From: Trichuris trichiura
Taxonomy: Eukaryota > Nematoda > Enoplea > Trichinellida > Trichuridae
Direction: 5' to 3'
DNA length: 64,000 bases
NCBI GenBank assembly: GCA_037903355.1
Contig: JBAJFE010000016.1
Coordinates: 682,001 to 746,000 of the forward strand
Position numbers and translations under genes: made by a program. Of this stretch, positions 21,498 through 32,383 are shown piece by piece. Each line of letters opens with the position of its first letter. Position 1 is the stretch's first letter. The notes under the pieces were generated by a model. The model did no database searches and had not been told where the DNA came from. It saw only the letters and a list, made by a program, of their open reading frames with translations.

Positions 21498-24400
21498 ATG
21501 GTTTCGTTGCACTGGAAGATTAGTCTGCACACTTTTGCAATCCTAGTTGTTATTCTCTACTCTTCATTATCCTACGCTGACGAACCTACAATAGCAGTCG
21601 TCGATGCTGAGAAGTTTAGTTTGGCAAAAGAGCGCAGGTAGTAAAGCTAACTTTTTTCATCCGTTGAACTGCCCAAGTCTATTAGATATCTATTGTATGA
21701 GGTAAACCCAGGAGAGGGGTTTAACCTTCGTCGCGACGTATACATGAGGATAGCGAGCGTCGTTCGCGCTCTTCGGAAACGTGGTCATAATTTCATACTA
21801 GTCTTACCGCCTTGGGGTGCTTCAATACACTGGCAGTCGTCCGAACTCGGCTTCCAGGAAAAAATACCTTGGAAACTGTGGTTCGACTTAAACTCGTTGA
21901 ACCAATTCGTTCCGGTTATTGAGCTGGACCAATTCCTACAAGGCATCATAAAGTCGCTGACGGTTAATGTGACGATTATGCGGTTGCTTTTCAGAAACTG
22001 GAAGCCCAGCAATCGATACAGTTTTATTTCTCCAACACTTTTACGAAGGGTTTACCCATTGGTCGGAAAGGTACGAGCATAGATCTTGCTTACAACATTA
22101 CTATTACGAAGAGACGCCAGGCCGTTGGAAGTTTTGGTTTTGGGGATACGATGATATTTACGCGCGAAACTTTTCTTGCATTTCCTTCCAAGGCTATGCC
22201 AAAACAGCTGTCGATTTGGTCCTCTCGGCTGTTCCAAGTACCCTACGGTATAATTTTTTTTTATCTTTTTTTCCTACTTACCCTCAAGGTATTATCTTTA
22301 CTTGTAGTTCCGTTATGATCGATCGAGCCGAAGTGATGCTGCATGACAATTTTGGCGGCAAAGACTACTGGGACGTAAGTAAAACCGCTAAACTGCTCTG
22401 GGTAAAATTTGGCAATATCTCATTTTTTATTCTCTCTTTTTTGTTTGTTTTTGTTGCCGCTTCATTTACGTAAGCTGCCCAGTGGGCCCAATTCCGAACC
22501 TTTCTTTTCTTTCAACTGATTTTGCAGTGCCGAAAAAGTATGCGATACTCGGCTGAGCTGAGAACCGTTGCGGACGAGTATCGCGCAAAGGAGCTGAATT
22601 CGGACGACGTTTCGGATCGAACTCCGATGGACGACGATTGGAGAAAAATGAAAGTTAGTTTTACTCGCTTGCCGCCTGATTGTGGCATTATTTAAATACA
22701 AAAAATTCTAAATGCCCTAAACCGCTGCGCTTAATTAATAATGGCTAAAAACTAAAGGCAAAATATAAAAATTTGAATGATTCTACAGTAAGCATTGAAA
22801 ATTAAGTTATCGGGACGGGGATTACTGTATTCATTTTCGAATTTTATCGCTATGTTCAAGTACAAACTCGCAGCAGAGTAGCAGCTTAGTCTTCTTTCAG
22901 ATTTTTTGTTTCGCAAATTTTTAATTTATATTTCTTTAGAATTAAAGATATAGTGTCTTCGTACGGGACCAAATAATTTCATTTTTTGGCCTCCTTTTTG
23001 TACGGACTTTCTATGTCCCAATGAAAAAAAATTTTTATTAATAAACTGTCCGTAGCTTTCGGGTCCGAACTTGACCCGTCATCAGCGGTCTATGGATTGA
23101 CGTATGAATAAAGTGCACTAGTAACGTGCAAGGTGTATAGCTGTTGTTTAAAGGCCAGTGTTTTAAAGTGGGCTTTGTAGTTCTTTTCTCTTTGTCTGTC
23201 AGCAGTTCGAACAGGTGTATCCAATTTTAGTTGAGCGAGCAACAATTCGAGCGGGTTACAATATTCGTCCATATTTCATTTATTTCCGCTCCTTTATCTC
23301 AGTTGTAGGTTGTGTTGTTTCTAATATACAGAGCTTCCTTAATTTTTCGTAAGCGTGCATTCTTTTCATAACATAAAACTTTTGCGCCAAGGCTTAGATT
23401 GCAATGTGATACGTGTTCCACAACAGCCGAGGCTAGTATTGCCTTCTCCATGGTGATCCTTGGGTCTGATATTGGTCTTCCATGTTGTCTTGTGTGGTTG
23501 TTGCCGTTGCTGAGAATGTTTTTAGCGTTGTTATAAGTGGTTAACCCCTTTATGTGTTCATTGAATCTGTGTTCGACGGTGTTGCCCGTTTTCCCAATGT
23601 ACACTCCTGAACAGGGACATTCGATTGCGTAGATTAATCCTGTCCATTTGTATTCTGGGATTTTCGTTTTGTCCTTCCGGAGAATTGTCCTGAGGTTGTG
23701 GAAGTCTTTGAAAAAGACTCGGAACCCTAATCGTTTTCCTAACTGGACAATCTTTTCTCCTAGTCCTGCCACATAGGGGATAACTAAGCGTATATCAGGC
23801 AAATTATTTAGTTGCTGTGATTCCTGGTTGCGCAGCTTTTGCTTGAATACTTGGTCAATAAAAGATTTCGGGTAGTCATTTTTGTAGAATGTTTTTCTAA
23901 TGTAGTTGAATTCCGATCGGAGAAATTCTGGATCATATAAATTGATTGCTCTGTTAATCATTCCCGAGAGGATTCCGCGCATTACTGAGCGTGGATGGTG
24001 CGATGAGAAATTAATATATTGGTCAGTGTGTGTTGGTTTTCTGTAAACTCTGGTTTTTAGTCCTTGATTAGTGCGAATAATCAGTGTGTCAACGAAGGGG
24101 AGGGTTCGGTTTGATTCTTTCTCCATTGTAAAAACGATTTGATTGGGGCATACGCTGTTAAGAATTTCTAGAAACTGTTCTTCCTTTCCATCTTTGATAA
24201 TTACGAATATGTCATCAACGTATCTTTTGAATAGTCGTGGGGCTATATCCACCGTTTTCAACATTTGCCTTTCAAAACTCTTCATGAATATTTCGGCCAG
24301 GATAGGAGATAGTGGGTTGCCCATAGGGACACCGTTAGATTGTTTGTAGAACTTATTATCAAACATGTAGTAATTGCTTTCTTGCATACAGAATGATACC

Positions 24401-25487
24401 AACTTGACAATGTGGAAAGGATTTAACTTGGTTCTGGTGAACAAATTTGTGTCTGTATGGAGGAGATTGTATAGTGTATCGAGAGTTTTCGAAATCGGAA
24501 TGATAGGGAATAAATCTTTTACATCGTAGCTAATTAAGATTTCGTCCGGTTCTAGATGGTATTTTCGTATTTCGTTGACGAAGGTGTTACTATTTTTGAC
24601 GAAGGACGGTTCTTTGCCAGTTAGTGGTTTGATCACCTTTTTCAAATATCGGCTGAGCTCACTTGTGGTGCTGTTAATTAATAAAAGTTTTTTTTTCAAC
24701 GGGACATAGAAAATCCGTACAAAAAGAAGCCAAAAAATTTCTTTAGAATATGCAAATTTTCTGAGCGTTCCGAATTCTCAGGGACGCAGTAAATGAAGCG
24801 CCTAATTTTTGATTTCATCTTAATTGCATTGCGTCGCCTATTCGTTTAGACGAAGAGACTAGCTCAGGCGGTTTTGCGTAAGTTAAGCTGTTAGGCTGTT
24901 TGAACAGGTGCGTCCTGGCCAAGCGAAAGGTGGACCATATATGGCTGTCCATTTGCGTCGCCGAGACTTTGTTACTCACCGACGCAACAACACACCAACT
25001 ATCCAAAGCGCGGTCAGTCAAATAGCAGTAAAGGCGAAAAACAATTCGTTGAACGTTGTTTTCGTTGCTACTGACGGAAGCAGGGAAGGTTTGTTTTGGT
25101 AGATGTCGCTCCGGTCAGCTGTTTTGAATTTGAATTTCAGAAATACGTTCCCTCTTTGACGGACTGAAATCGGTGGGCCTCATTCCCAAACGTTTTGTTC
25201 CTAACCGTGAGACATTGCGTACATTTTTGGACGGCGGAATCTCAATAGTTGATCAATGGATATGTGCCCATGCCCGGTCAGCTCTGTTGCTTCTTGTGAG
25301 CCAAGCGGATCAGTGAAGGGGATTTTGTTTTAGGTATTTTTTGGGAAGCTCGGAATCAACGTTTACTTTGCGAATTTATGACGACCGCGAAATTTTGGGC
25401 TTCCATTCTTCCACTACGTTCAACAGCTTTTGCGGTACCGGCCAGCAAGACTGCGAGCAGCCCGCGCAGTGGAAATTAGTTCAGTAA
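21498..25487 (+). CDS. POFUT2: GDP-fucose protein O-fucosyltransferase 2
   Basis: ER glycosyltransferase that adds O-fucose to thrombospondin type 1 repeats. Exons: 21498-21637, 21686-21952, 22005-22247, 22308-22374, 22528-22653, 24908-25088, 25141-25276 and 25334-25487, about 437 aa (human about 429). Residues 1-25 form a signal peptide. Then come [61 protein letters not shown], the GDP-fucose-binding [37 protein letters not shown] and the C-terminal [12 protein letters not shown]. The donor/acceptor at 21953/22004 was chosen to keep frame and is the least sure junction. Intron 22654-24907 contains a PLE. There is no ER-retention tetrapeptide at the end (WKLVQ). Confidence 0.94.
23047..23092 (-). 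ncRNA. Hammerhead-ribozyme-like motif in PLE copy 2 terminus
   Basis: Minus strand: GACCG, CTGATGA, stem GGGTC/GACCC, GAAA, GCTA, CGGAC. CCG before the core can pair with CGG after the putative cleavage site to make stem I; stem III would be minimal. Confidence 0.65.
23299..24696 (-). CDS. PLE reverse transcriptase / GIY-YIG endonuclease, N-terminally truncated
   Basis: One uninterrupted frame of about 460 codons with no start of its own. It begins in the RT fingers ([20 protein letters not shown]), then has [26 protein letters not shown], the catalytic [43 protein letters not shown], a linker KIPEYKW, and a complete GIY-YIG start (GLIYAI, then [18 protein letters not shown]). The end is [20 protein letters not shown]. 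The domain order RT then GIY-YIG defines PLEs. It is the best-preserved coding sequence among the three copies, which points to a recent insertion. Confidence 0.92.
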   Translation of the reverse strand, partial: KKKLLLINSTTSELSRYLKKVIKPLTGKEPSFVKNSNTFVNEIRKYHLEPDEILISYDVKDLFPIIPISKTLDTLYNLLHTDTNLFTRTKLNPFHIVKLVSFCMQESNYYMFDNKFYKQSNGVPMGNPLSPILAEIFMKSFERQMLKTVDIAPRLFKRYVDDIFVIIKDGKEEQFLEILNSVCPNQIVFTMEKESNRTLPFVDTLIIRTNQGLKTRVYRKPTHTDQYINFSSHHPRSVMRGILSGMINRAINLYDPEFLRSEFNYIRKTFYKNDYPKSFIDQVFKQKLRNQESQQLNNLPDIRLVIPYVAGLGEKIVQLGKRLGFRVFFKDFHNLRTILRKDKTKIPEYKWTGLIYAIECPCSGVYIGKTGNTVEHRFNEHIKGLTTYNNAKNILSNGNNHTRQHGRPISDPRITMEKAILASAVVEHVSHCNLSLGAKVLCYEKNARLRKIKEALYIRNNTTYN

Positions 25488-26970
25488 TTTGATGCTCAAG
25501 GTGCAATTAATGCTTAAGCCAATTCTATCATCCCGGGTGACATATCCCGTCCTCTCATAGCGTTGTTGGTAGTTTAGCAACCTTTAGAAGCTTTCGCGTT
25601 TCGATTCATTATTTTTTTTCTGACCTCGCAACTTCCACTCACTTTCAACCGAGCGAACGTAAATACTCTTATAAGCAGTGCTTCAACTAACAGCTCAGTT
25701 TATTACCAGTTGCTGTAAAGGCTACGCTGCTTATCGTTAAAATAAATCGTTGTTTTGGACTTCAAACGTACCTGCGTACATTTGAAGTTTTTCAAAAATT
25801 ACTGTACCGAATGTTTCCTATTTTTCATCGTTAACTAGGACTCATAAATTGCTGTATATTTTCTTTCTCAGCTTTCCCGTTGCAACCTGCCGACCAGCAG
25901 GCAAGCGCTAACGTACGTCACTTAATCGCGTAGAGCTACTTTGAAAACAAGTGATACGTATGAATGTTTATTGTTGCCCGACGGCGGTTGAAAGCGGCGT
26001 GACAAAAACACGATTTACATATATACAAAACGGATGATCGTTGCCAATAAAACCTAAAATGGATAAGCAAGTTAGTTTCGTGGTGTTTTATGATTTTGCC
26101 GTTCGCATTTCGTCAAATCTTCGTGGATACTTCTCAGAGCGTGGTCTTCTTGGAATGCATCTACTTTCTGAATTCACTGCCCAGTCAGTGACAGCAAAAA
26201 TCAGTTTAGTTTCTCATAGCAACGTAGAAAAAAAATGGCACACCTGCTGACAGCTGGACAAAGCCAGCACTGTTTAAGAGAACGTTTGCTTGCCAACCGT
26301 CATTTCAAGTTTAAATTAAGTGCAAGTAAATTTTAAAGTGACGCGATCCTGACCTGATTGTAAAATTTTAATTAAATTATTGATAGTCAGGTTCAAATGT
26401 AATATGAAATGTCAATTAGCTTTAGCATTTTTCCCGGCTTATCGTGGCACTAAAAAAATAGCGCGTAATCGTTTGCATGGCGCTTAAAAGGTGACGCGCA
26501 GTTTTAAATAGTTAAATTTTTATTGCAGCTTTAGACGCGGCCGAGCTGATGCCATTTTCACAGCATATGTAAATTATATGTCAGGATAAAATGAACTAGA
26601 ACCGAACAAACTAGATTCGTTGCGTAAATTGAAACTAACATTTTTAGTTCAAGAAAAGTGGTCAGTCGAACGCGAATTAATTATTGGCTCATGAATTAAT
26701 CAGGTCGCATTCGAGAACAGTAAGAGAACCGTAAGTTGTCGCACAGTGTGTATGGCAAAACTTGCAGACGCACATTGATACTAAATTCCGCTTAAACTTT
26801 TTGGTTTAAAAATTTTTTCATCATCAATGTTTAGAAAGGATAACCCTATTAGATTATGCGTCAGAATAATAGCAACTACTTTGTGTATTTGCCAGTTGAC
26901 CGCAGGTAACAGTAGGAATAAATCCATGCTTTTCAATCTCAAAAAGTGATCTGCTTTTAAAGGCCAACGA
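25488..26970. other. Intergenic stretch, no gene seen
   Basis: About 1.5 kb of AT-rich sequence. No frame with family similarity and no obvious repeat. Confidence 0.5.
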
Positions 26971-26989
26971 TTGCACAGTAACGTTTCGA

Positions 26990-27360
26990 AAATTTACGAA
27001 TATTTGCTGTGCCGCTTCTGCTGCGTTTCAAAAGGAAATTTATGCCTTGGCGGTGACAAGAACGTTCCTTGCAGTGTGTGCCCATGCTGTTTGCCCGGAC
27101 AAATTGAAACTGTAAAAATGGACCCGAACAAACTGTTGGCAGAGCGCGCGAAACCGTTTGGCGCCAGCAGCCGTCCGAAGATGATCTGCCAATGCCCGCA
27201 TAGCGATGGTAAGGTTGTAAACGATCCATTATTAATCTACTTGTTTGATTTTCTAGACAACGACTCAAAGTGCTCCTTTTGGGCTCACCTTGGAGAATGC
27301 GAGCGAATTCCGGGCTTCATGTTCACTATGTGTCCAGTTTCCTGCGGAATATGCTGTTAA
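26990..27360 (+). CDS. ShKT-domain protein, 3' exons
   Basis: The last exon (about 27257-27360) encodes a complete ShKT-type module: DNDSKCSFWAHLGECE, then FMFTMCPVSCGICC and stop, with six cysteines in the usual spacing. A 50-nt GT-AG intron (about 27207-27256) is predicted just before it. The preceding exon is also cysteine-rich (LCLGGDKNVPCSVCPCCLPG). ShKT domains are abundant in nematode secreted proteins, often as tails on enzymes or as short stand-alone proteins. No signal peptide or ATG start could be tied to this frame, so at least one upstream exon is probably missing from the call. Whether it is toxin-like, protease-associated or structural cannot be told from sequence. Confidence 0.7.
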
Positions 27361-27689
27361 CTGAATGATCTGACCTTTTCTTACTTAACTGAAGAGCTCT
27401 TTAGCCAAAGAGACCGACCCAGTTAAATTCTAAACTCGTTATTCAGTATGACCATCTAAGGGTCATACATGTAAGACAACACCACTTCCATTTACTCTAC
27501 ATGCTTGATTACTCCATTTTCAAAAAACCCTAATAGATCGACGTTTACATACCGCCATAAAGAAAGTACTTATGGTATAGAAATTATGCAAATTAACCTT
27601 GACTCAGTTCACGAGTCTATTTATCATTTTCCCATCTTAACGTTTATCTGCTAAGCAATCTCATTTTTGTTTTCCAAAGTTTCTACAGC

Positions 27690-28030
27690 ATATACGTAAG
27701 ATAGAGATTTTGTACAGTATACGTTAAAGATATTCGTGGAATTTGCGGCATTTACGCAGTATACTTTACCCCTAAGCACAATACCTGCTATAACCGCGAT
27801 TTCTGTAGCGTATATGTAGTATGTGAGCTGTACGTACTTGCATAAGAAGAATATTTACGTTACATAAGACTTCTACGTGACATCTATTACTTATAAATAA
27901 AATATCTATGGCGTAAATAGTCTCTACAGCATATATACAATATCTATGCTGTATATATTTGCATAGTGGAAATATTTGGTGTATATATGGCATAGACGCG
28001 GTATACACTGTTTGTGAATAGGATATTTGT
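27690..28030. repeat. Degenerate TA-rich tandem region
   Basis: Imperfect reiterations of a motif like GCATATATAC / GTATATATTTGCATA, mixed with GCGGTATAC-type variants, over about 340 bp. Unit length is not constant. It lies between the ShKT gene and the next gene. Confidence 0.55.
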
Positions 28031-28695
28031 GTAATTTACAAAATTATCATCGATTCGTGGTGGAAAACATCGCCGAAAGAAATACATCGAAAGCGCACAA
28101 CATTCAGCAGGCAAAAAATCCAATTAACTTTGAAGGTTTTGCTACTCCTGAGCGGAAAATTTAAAAGAGCCAATCTTTCATTGAAAATTAGATGTTCAAG
28201 CTAGAAATGGGCGCGCAACTTAAAGCGTGTTGCCCAATGTTCCTACACTATCCATTCCTAATAAAGTAGTTGAAACGAACAGCTTTACTTTACCGACAGA
28301 CGATGTTAAATAAAGTTAAAATCGTGCAACGCTATTTCATTTTGTCACAAGTAGGTTTTTTTCAAATTTTAGCAATTCAAATAAACCTAAGAGCATTTCT
28401 AGCTTTTCAGGATTTAAATACAAAAAGGAGAATCGAATCTATTGGCTAATATTCGTCTTAACTTCTTCCGAAGCGAATTTTAAAAATGTTAGCTATTATA
28501 GTGAACCTGAAAATCATTTGTACTTTTACATTTAAAACCGTACCATTTAAACACTAAAAAAGAGTTTCCAGGACGGTTAATACGAACGAGATAAACAATT
28601 CATTGCCCTCGTAAACGCACCGACTGTTGGATTCAAAGCGTTAGGGGCACTTTTGTAGCACAATGCCCCGCTGCCATAGAAGGAATAAAAAATTG
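28031..28695. other. Intergenic spacer upstream of the unrecognised gene
   Basis: AT-rich, non-coding as far as can be seen. Any upstream exon or signal-peptide exon of the next gene would lie here, but none could be supported. Confidence 0.4.
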
Positions 28696-30711
28696 ATGGT
28701 TAATTTTGCCGCCCTTGTTGCAAGGACCGGAAAAGAGCAGGGCACGCAGCTGGCACACGATGAAGTCGACAGCGGAGCATTGGTAAGGATGTGTCTTCAC
28801 CGCATGCTCTGGTCGCTAGGCCGCGTTGAGTATACAGGTGAAAGTTGGACAATTGCCAATTCAACAACCGGACTTCGACTACGGCTCAATGAAATTGCTG
28901 GCCAACATCTACACCAGCATGGATCAATTAAAGCTAACGAAGAATATCAACGACGCGTTAATTGTTGGCATCCTCAATGATATGGGAAAAGTGTTCTTGA
29001 ATCCCGAATCGAAGACGGCCTTGATGACTGGCCAAGGCGGCAAACTTCCCCCGCCTGCGAAAATTGAAAATTGCAACTTGAGGGAATTTCGGGGTCACCT
29101 GGAAACGCTCTCCAACGATCCAAACGTACTCTCTTGCCCGGTCGATCAACGTGAAGCTTCGCTGATGACTATTTCAGATCGCAAAAGATGAAGCAAAAGT
29201 TAAAGCCATCAAAACAACTCTGACTGCATTGGATGAAAACAACCTAATTCAATTGATCGAACTGGCGGATATATATCAAGCGCTTGGAAAGGATATTGTC
29301 ATTCCTGAGGAAAAGGTGATCAATCTGGTCGACAACTTGTCCAAGGATGGCATATGTTCTCCCGACGAGGTGCAAGCTATCCTGAATCAGTTTGTCGCTG
29401 GCAACAACGAAGGTCTAAGACCAGCTCTTATTGCTCATACAATGGGACCGGAAATTATCGTACGACAAGACGGTAGGATTGCTACCAAACGTAGTATGAT
29501 GTTTACGGTTGAACCTCAAGTTGAAATAGAAAGGATGGAGGTACGTTTTCAAAAAAAAATTTCCATATAACGCCATGACGTTTTATTCAAGGTTGTCGCT
29601 TACGGAAACACCGGATTGGTCGTTCTTGTACCGCGGGTAATAAACAAACCCTTTTTTTATCGCTTACAGGGTAAAAGGCTAAACAAGAAAAAACTATGGG
29701 CCATAGCACGACCCACAGTTTACAAAGAATTTCTTCTATACTATATAAAGTATACGCGGCCAAAATAAACCAATTGAATTTCAGGGGACGGTAGTAACGC
29801 CGCCGCCAGCGGGAGGTTCGCCCGCCGAAGGTTCCCCGCCAGGATTGGTAAGAAGTAAGGTAAAATACGCGTTATGAAAAAAATAAGTTTAGCGAGGAGG
29901 TTTCAATATACTGCCATCAAAAGATCAAAAGGAAGCGGTCCCACAGCATTTCGTGGCAAAAGAATACGTTGCATTGGACATGAGGAAGCGCACCAATGAA
30001 TTGGTGGACGTCGGAAAATTTGGACCAACCAAAACTTGGCTACCGAAGATCAGAGATGCCAGCGAAGGTTCCCGCGGCTCCCAAGACACCCCCACGCCAA
30101 GTAGCGACACGGAAAGTGGAACTAACCTAATTGCTCAAAGATTTCTCGAACGGTCAATTAATGCGCACAATAACTAAGAATGCATTACAACTAAGCTTTA
30201 TTATAGGAAGTGGTCCTTGGCCGACGTTTTGTATACTTTAACATTGGAAAAATCACTCCAAGGACAAGTGCATTCCTTCAATGCGGACGGTGTCAAGTTA
30301 GAATTACAGAAAACCTTATTATAAATGATTTGCAGGTACAACATTTAGACTCAAATATTTCACACCCACAGTAGCTAATTCGCTGCGTTTGCAAGTTTTG
30401 CACATCCTTAATTCGGCGGAACATAGAGGAAGAACGCTGACGGACATGGAAATTAAATTTGTAAAAGCCCCAGATTGGCTTGTCAGCTTTATATACCGAA
30501 AATCATTTAGATAAAAGATGTTGTGGAGCTTCACGTTGACATTCCGCTGCAGCAGCTGCAGAAGACGCTGAACATTGCTCAGCTAGCCGGATTGATAACG
30601 AACAAGACTGTCAACACGATTTATGACAATTTAAAACAGCAAGCAAAAGGAGGCAACACCGTGAAGCTGTACTACGTGCGAAAAGTTATGAAGGAGTCGA
30701 AAAAACCCTAA
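28696..30711 (+). CDS. Unrecognised eight-exon gene, ~494 aa
   Basis: Exons: 28696-28782, 28838-29140, 29178-29540, 29785-29847, 29893-30152, 30207-30289, 30336-30460 and 30511-30711. Every junction is GT-AG with matching phase, so the model is strong although no family was recognised. Three helical segments begin alike and could be diverged repeats: LLANIYTSMDQL (about residue 43), LIELADIYQALG (about 155) and LNIAQLAGLITN (near the C-terminus). A Pro/Gly-rich linker (VTPPPAGGSPAEGSPPG) separates the halves, and a polar SRGSQDTPTPSSD stretch follows. There are only four cysteines and no membrane segment. The start at 28696 is the first ATG in frame; an earlier exon with a signal peptide cannot be excluded. 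I do not assign a function. Confidence 0.8.
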
Positions 30712-31918
30712 TTCTTCCGCTTGTTGGTTGAACCAACAAACGCGACGCGTCAACGATTTACTGTGCGAACTTTGCTCGTTGACCAGCGGCGTCAAAATGT
30801 AGACATTTAAGCGCGCCACTGCCTTTCGACGCCGCTGGACGTAAAGCTCAAATGGAAATAATTAAATACGTCAAGCGAAGATGGCAGAAGAAATAACAGT
30901 TTGAAAAAATAGCCTAACTTGCATAATAAACGTTGACGCCCAGCCTTGTACGACGCTGACTAGTAAATACGAACTCTTTTGAAAGTTATATTTCCGAGAA
31001 ACTGAAATCAACGTAAACTCGAATTTTATTTATTAACTATTAGGCGAGTAAACGCTTTTCGCTTCGAAAAAGAGCAAAAAAGCATTGCAGCTCAACGATT
31101 TCCGAATTCTTTTGCATTTCGTAATACATACTTTATCTTACCGTAGACTCAGTTTAATTTGAAAACCATCACATTTCACAAAAGCGTTACGCGGTAAAAT
31201 GAAGGCTTGGATCTTATTCGTTATAGACTTACTAGTCATGCTGTAGTCTAAGGAAATGGAGGTTCTCTTCAAGCAGGTATACCTGCTATCTTGTTGTACC
31301 CCTCCTCATGCCTAAGCTCATATATAAGGCTTGAACCTTGGCTCTGGCTCAACCAGGAACTGAAAAATGTAGCCTGCAAGCTTACAGTATCGTCTGACGA
31401 GCGCGTACCGAACAAGGTTCAAATATTCTTCTCCTTTTCTAAACAGCTTTAACCTGAAATCAATAAACTGAAGCATTAAAAGCTTTCACCTACAATTAGC
31501 ATAACCAAGAGGGGATCCTAACCCTCAGCCGCCCATAGTCATTATGTAAGCTAGTTGGGCATCGTTTTCTCACCCATCGTAAGCCTAAGCATAAGCGTAA
31601 AGCGCATATTTTGGCTTAGGCATAGCTAAGGGTTGAAAAAACTGACCAGCATGTTTGCTAGTAAGAGGCACAACAGAATGGACAGCATTTTCCGGAAACG
31701 AACCTGCATTCTGTGGGTTACGGTAGATTAATTACGACGTGCTTTGACAAACAATACATACGAATTCTATTTTTTTTAAATACATAACAGCTTATCAACA
31801 ATAACCTTCGGCAAGCAAAGTTGGAAAAGCAGACTACAAGTAGCGGAAAGTTCAAACAGTTTTGAGGATACTGCTTGAATTCAGGTTAGACTGACGCGCA
31901 GACTAAAGCAATTTTACA
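30712..31918. other. Intergenic stretch, no gene seen
   Basis: About 1.2 kb. Contains a short perfect palindrome AGCAGGTATACCTGCT at about 31274. No coding similarity. Confidence 0.5.
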
Positions 31919-32020
31919 AAGCAATTGGCTCTGAAAACGTGGTGTCTTGGTACGGGACCATATATTTTCATAATGAGAAAACTTTATTACGGATCGGTTC
32001 CCGTTTATGTATATAAAAGA

Positions 32021-32064
32021 GACTCCGGAGCTTTCGGGTCATTCAAGACCCGCCATCAGCGGTC
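32021..32064 (-). ncRNA. Hammerhead-like motif, inverted left end of PLE copy 3
   Basis: Minus strand: GACCG, CTGATGG (last core base changed), stem GGGTC/GACCC, GAAA, GCTC, CGG. Same layout as in copies 1 and 2. Confidence 0.55.
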
Positions 32065-32383
32065 AAACGGAAAACTTTAAAAACTGCCCGCCTTAAAATC
32101 CACGGAAACGATACATCGCATTCGCTGCCAAAAATCATATTTACAGCTTTGAACCGATCCGTAATAAAGTTTTCTCACTATGAAAACATATGGTCCCGTA
32201 CCAAGACACCACGTTTTCAAAACTATACAGGGTGTATACGGAACACCCCTTCTGTCAGCTGCAAGACAATTGGAACATATACGCATCAAAGCGGGTCTTG
32301 TACAAGGTCAACTAACTTTCCTGCTGAAATGCAGAAATTAAGAAATCCTACCAAAGTGCTTCAGGTTAAAATGGGGACAGCAC

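Larger units (their letters stand above)
22943..24737 (-). mobile_element. Penelope-like retroelement, copy 2 (5'-truncated)
   Basis: Inserted in a POFUT2 intron, opposite to the gene. The string TTTCTTTAGAAT occurs on both sides (22931-22942 and 24738-24749), a clear 12-bp target-site duplication. Inside, the two ends carry short inverted copies of the same terminal sequence (TGGGACATAGAAA, then GTCCGTACAAAAAG). The coding part begins within the RT, so the element lost its 5' third and gained an inverted fragment of its own end. This fits target-primed insertion with truncation. Confidence 0.92.

Noticed and set aside
29953..30177. Stop codon at about 30174-30176 as the end of the unrecognised gene
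   Set aside because: A GT-AG intron at 30153-30206 keeps phase and links to three more exons that also keep phase, so the stop is intronic.
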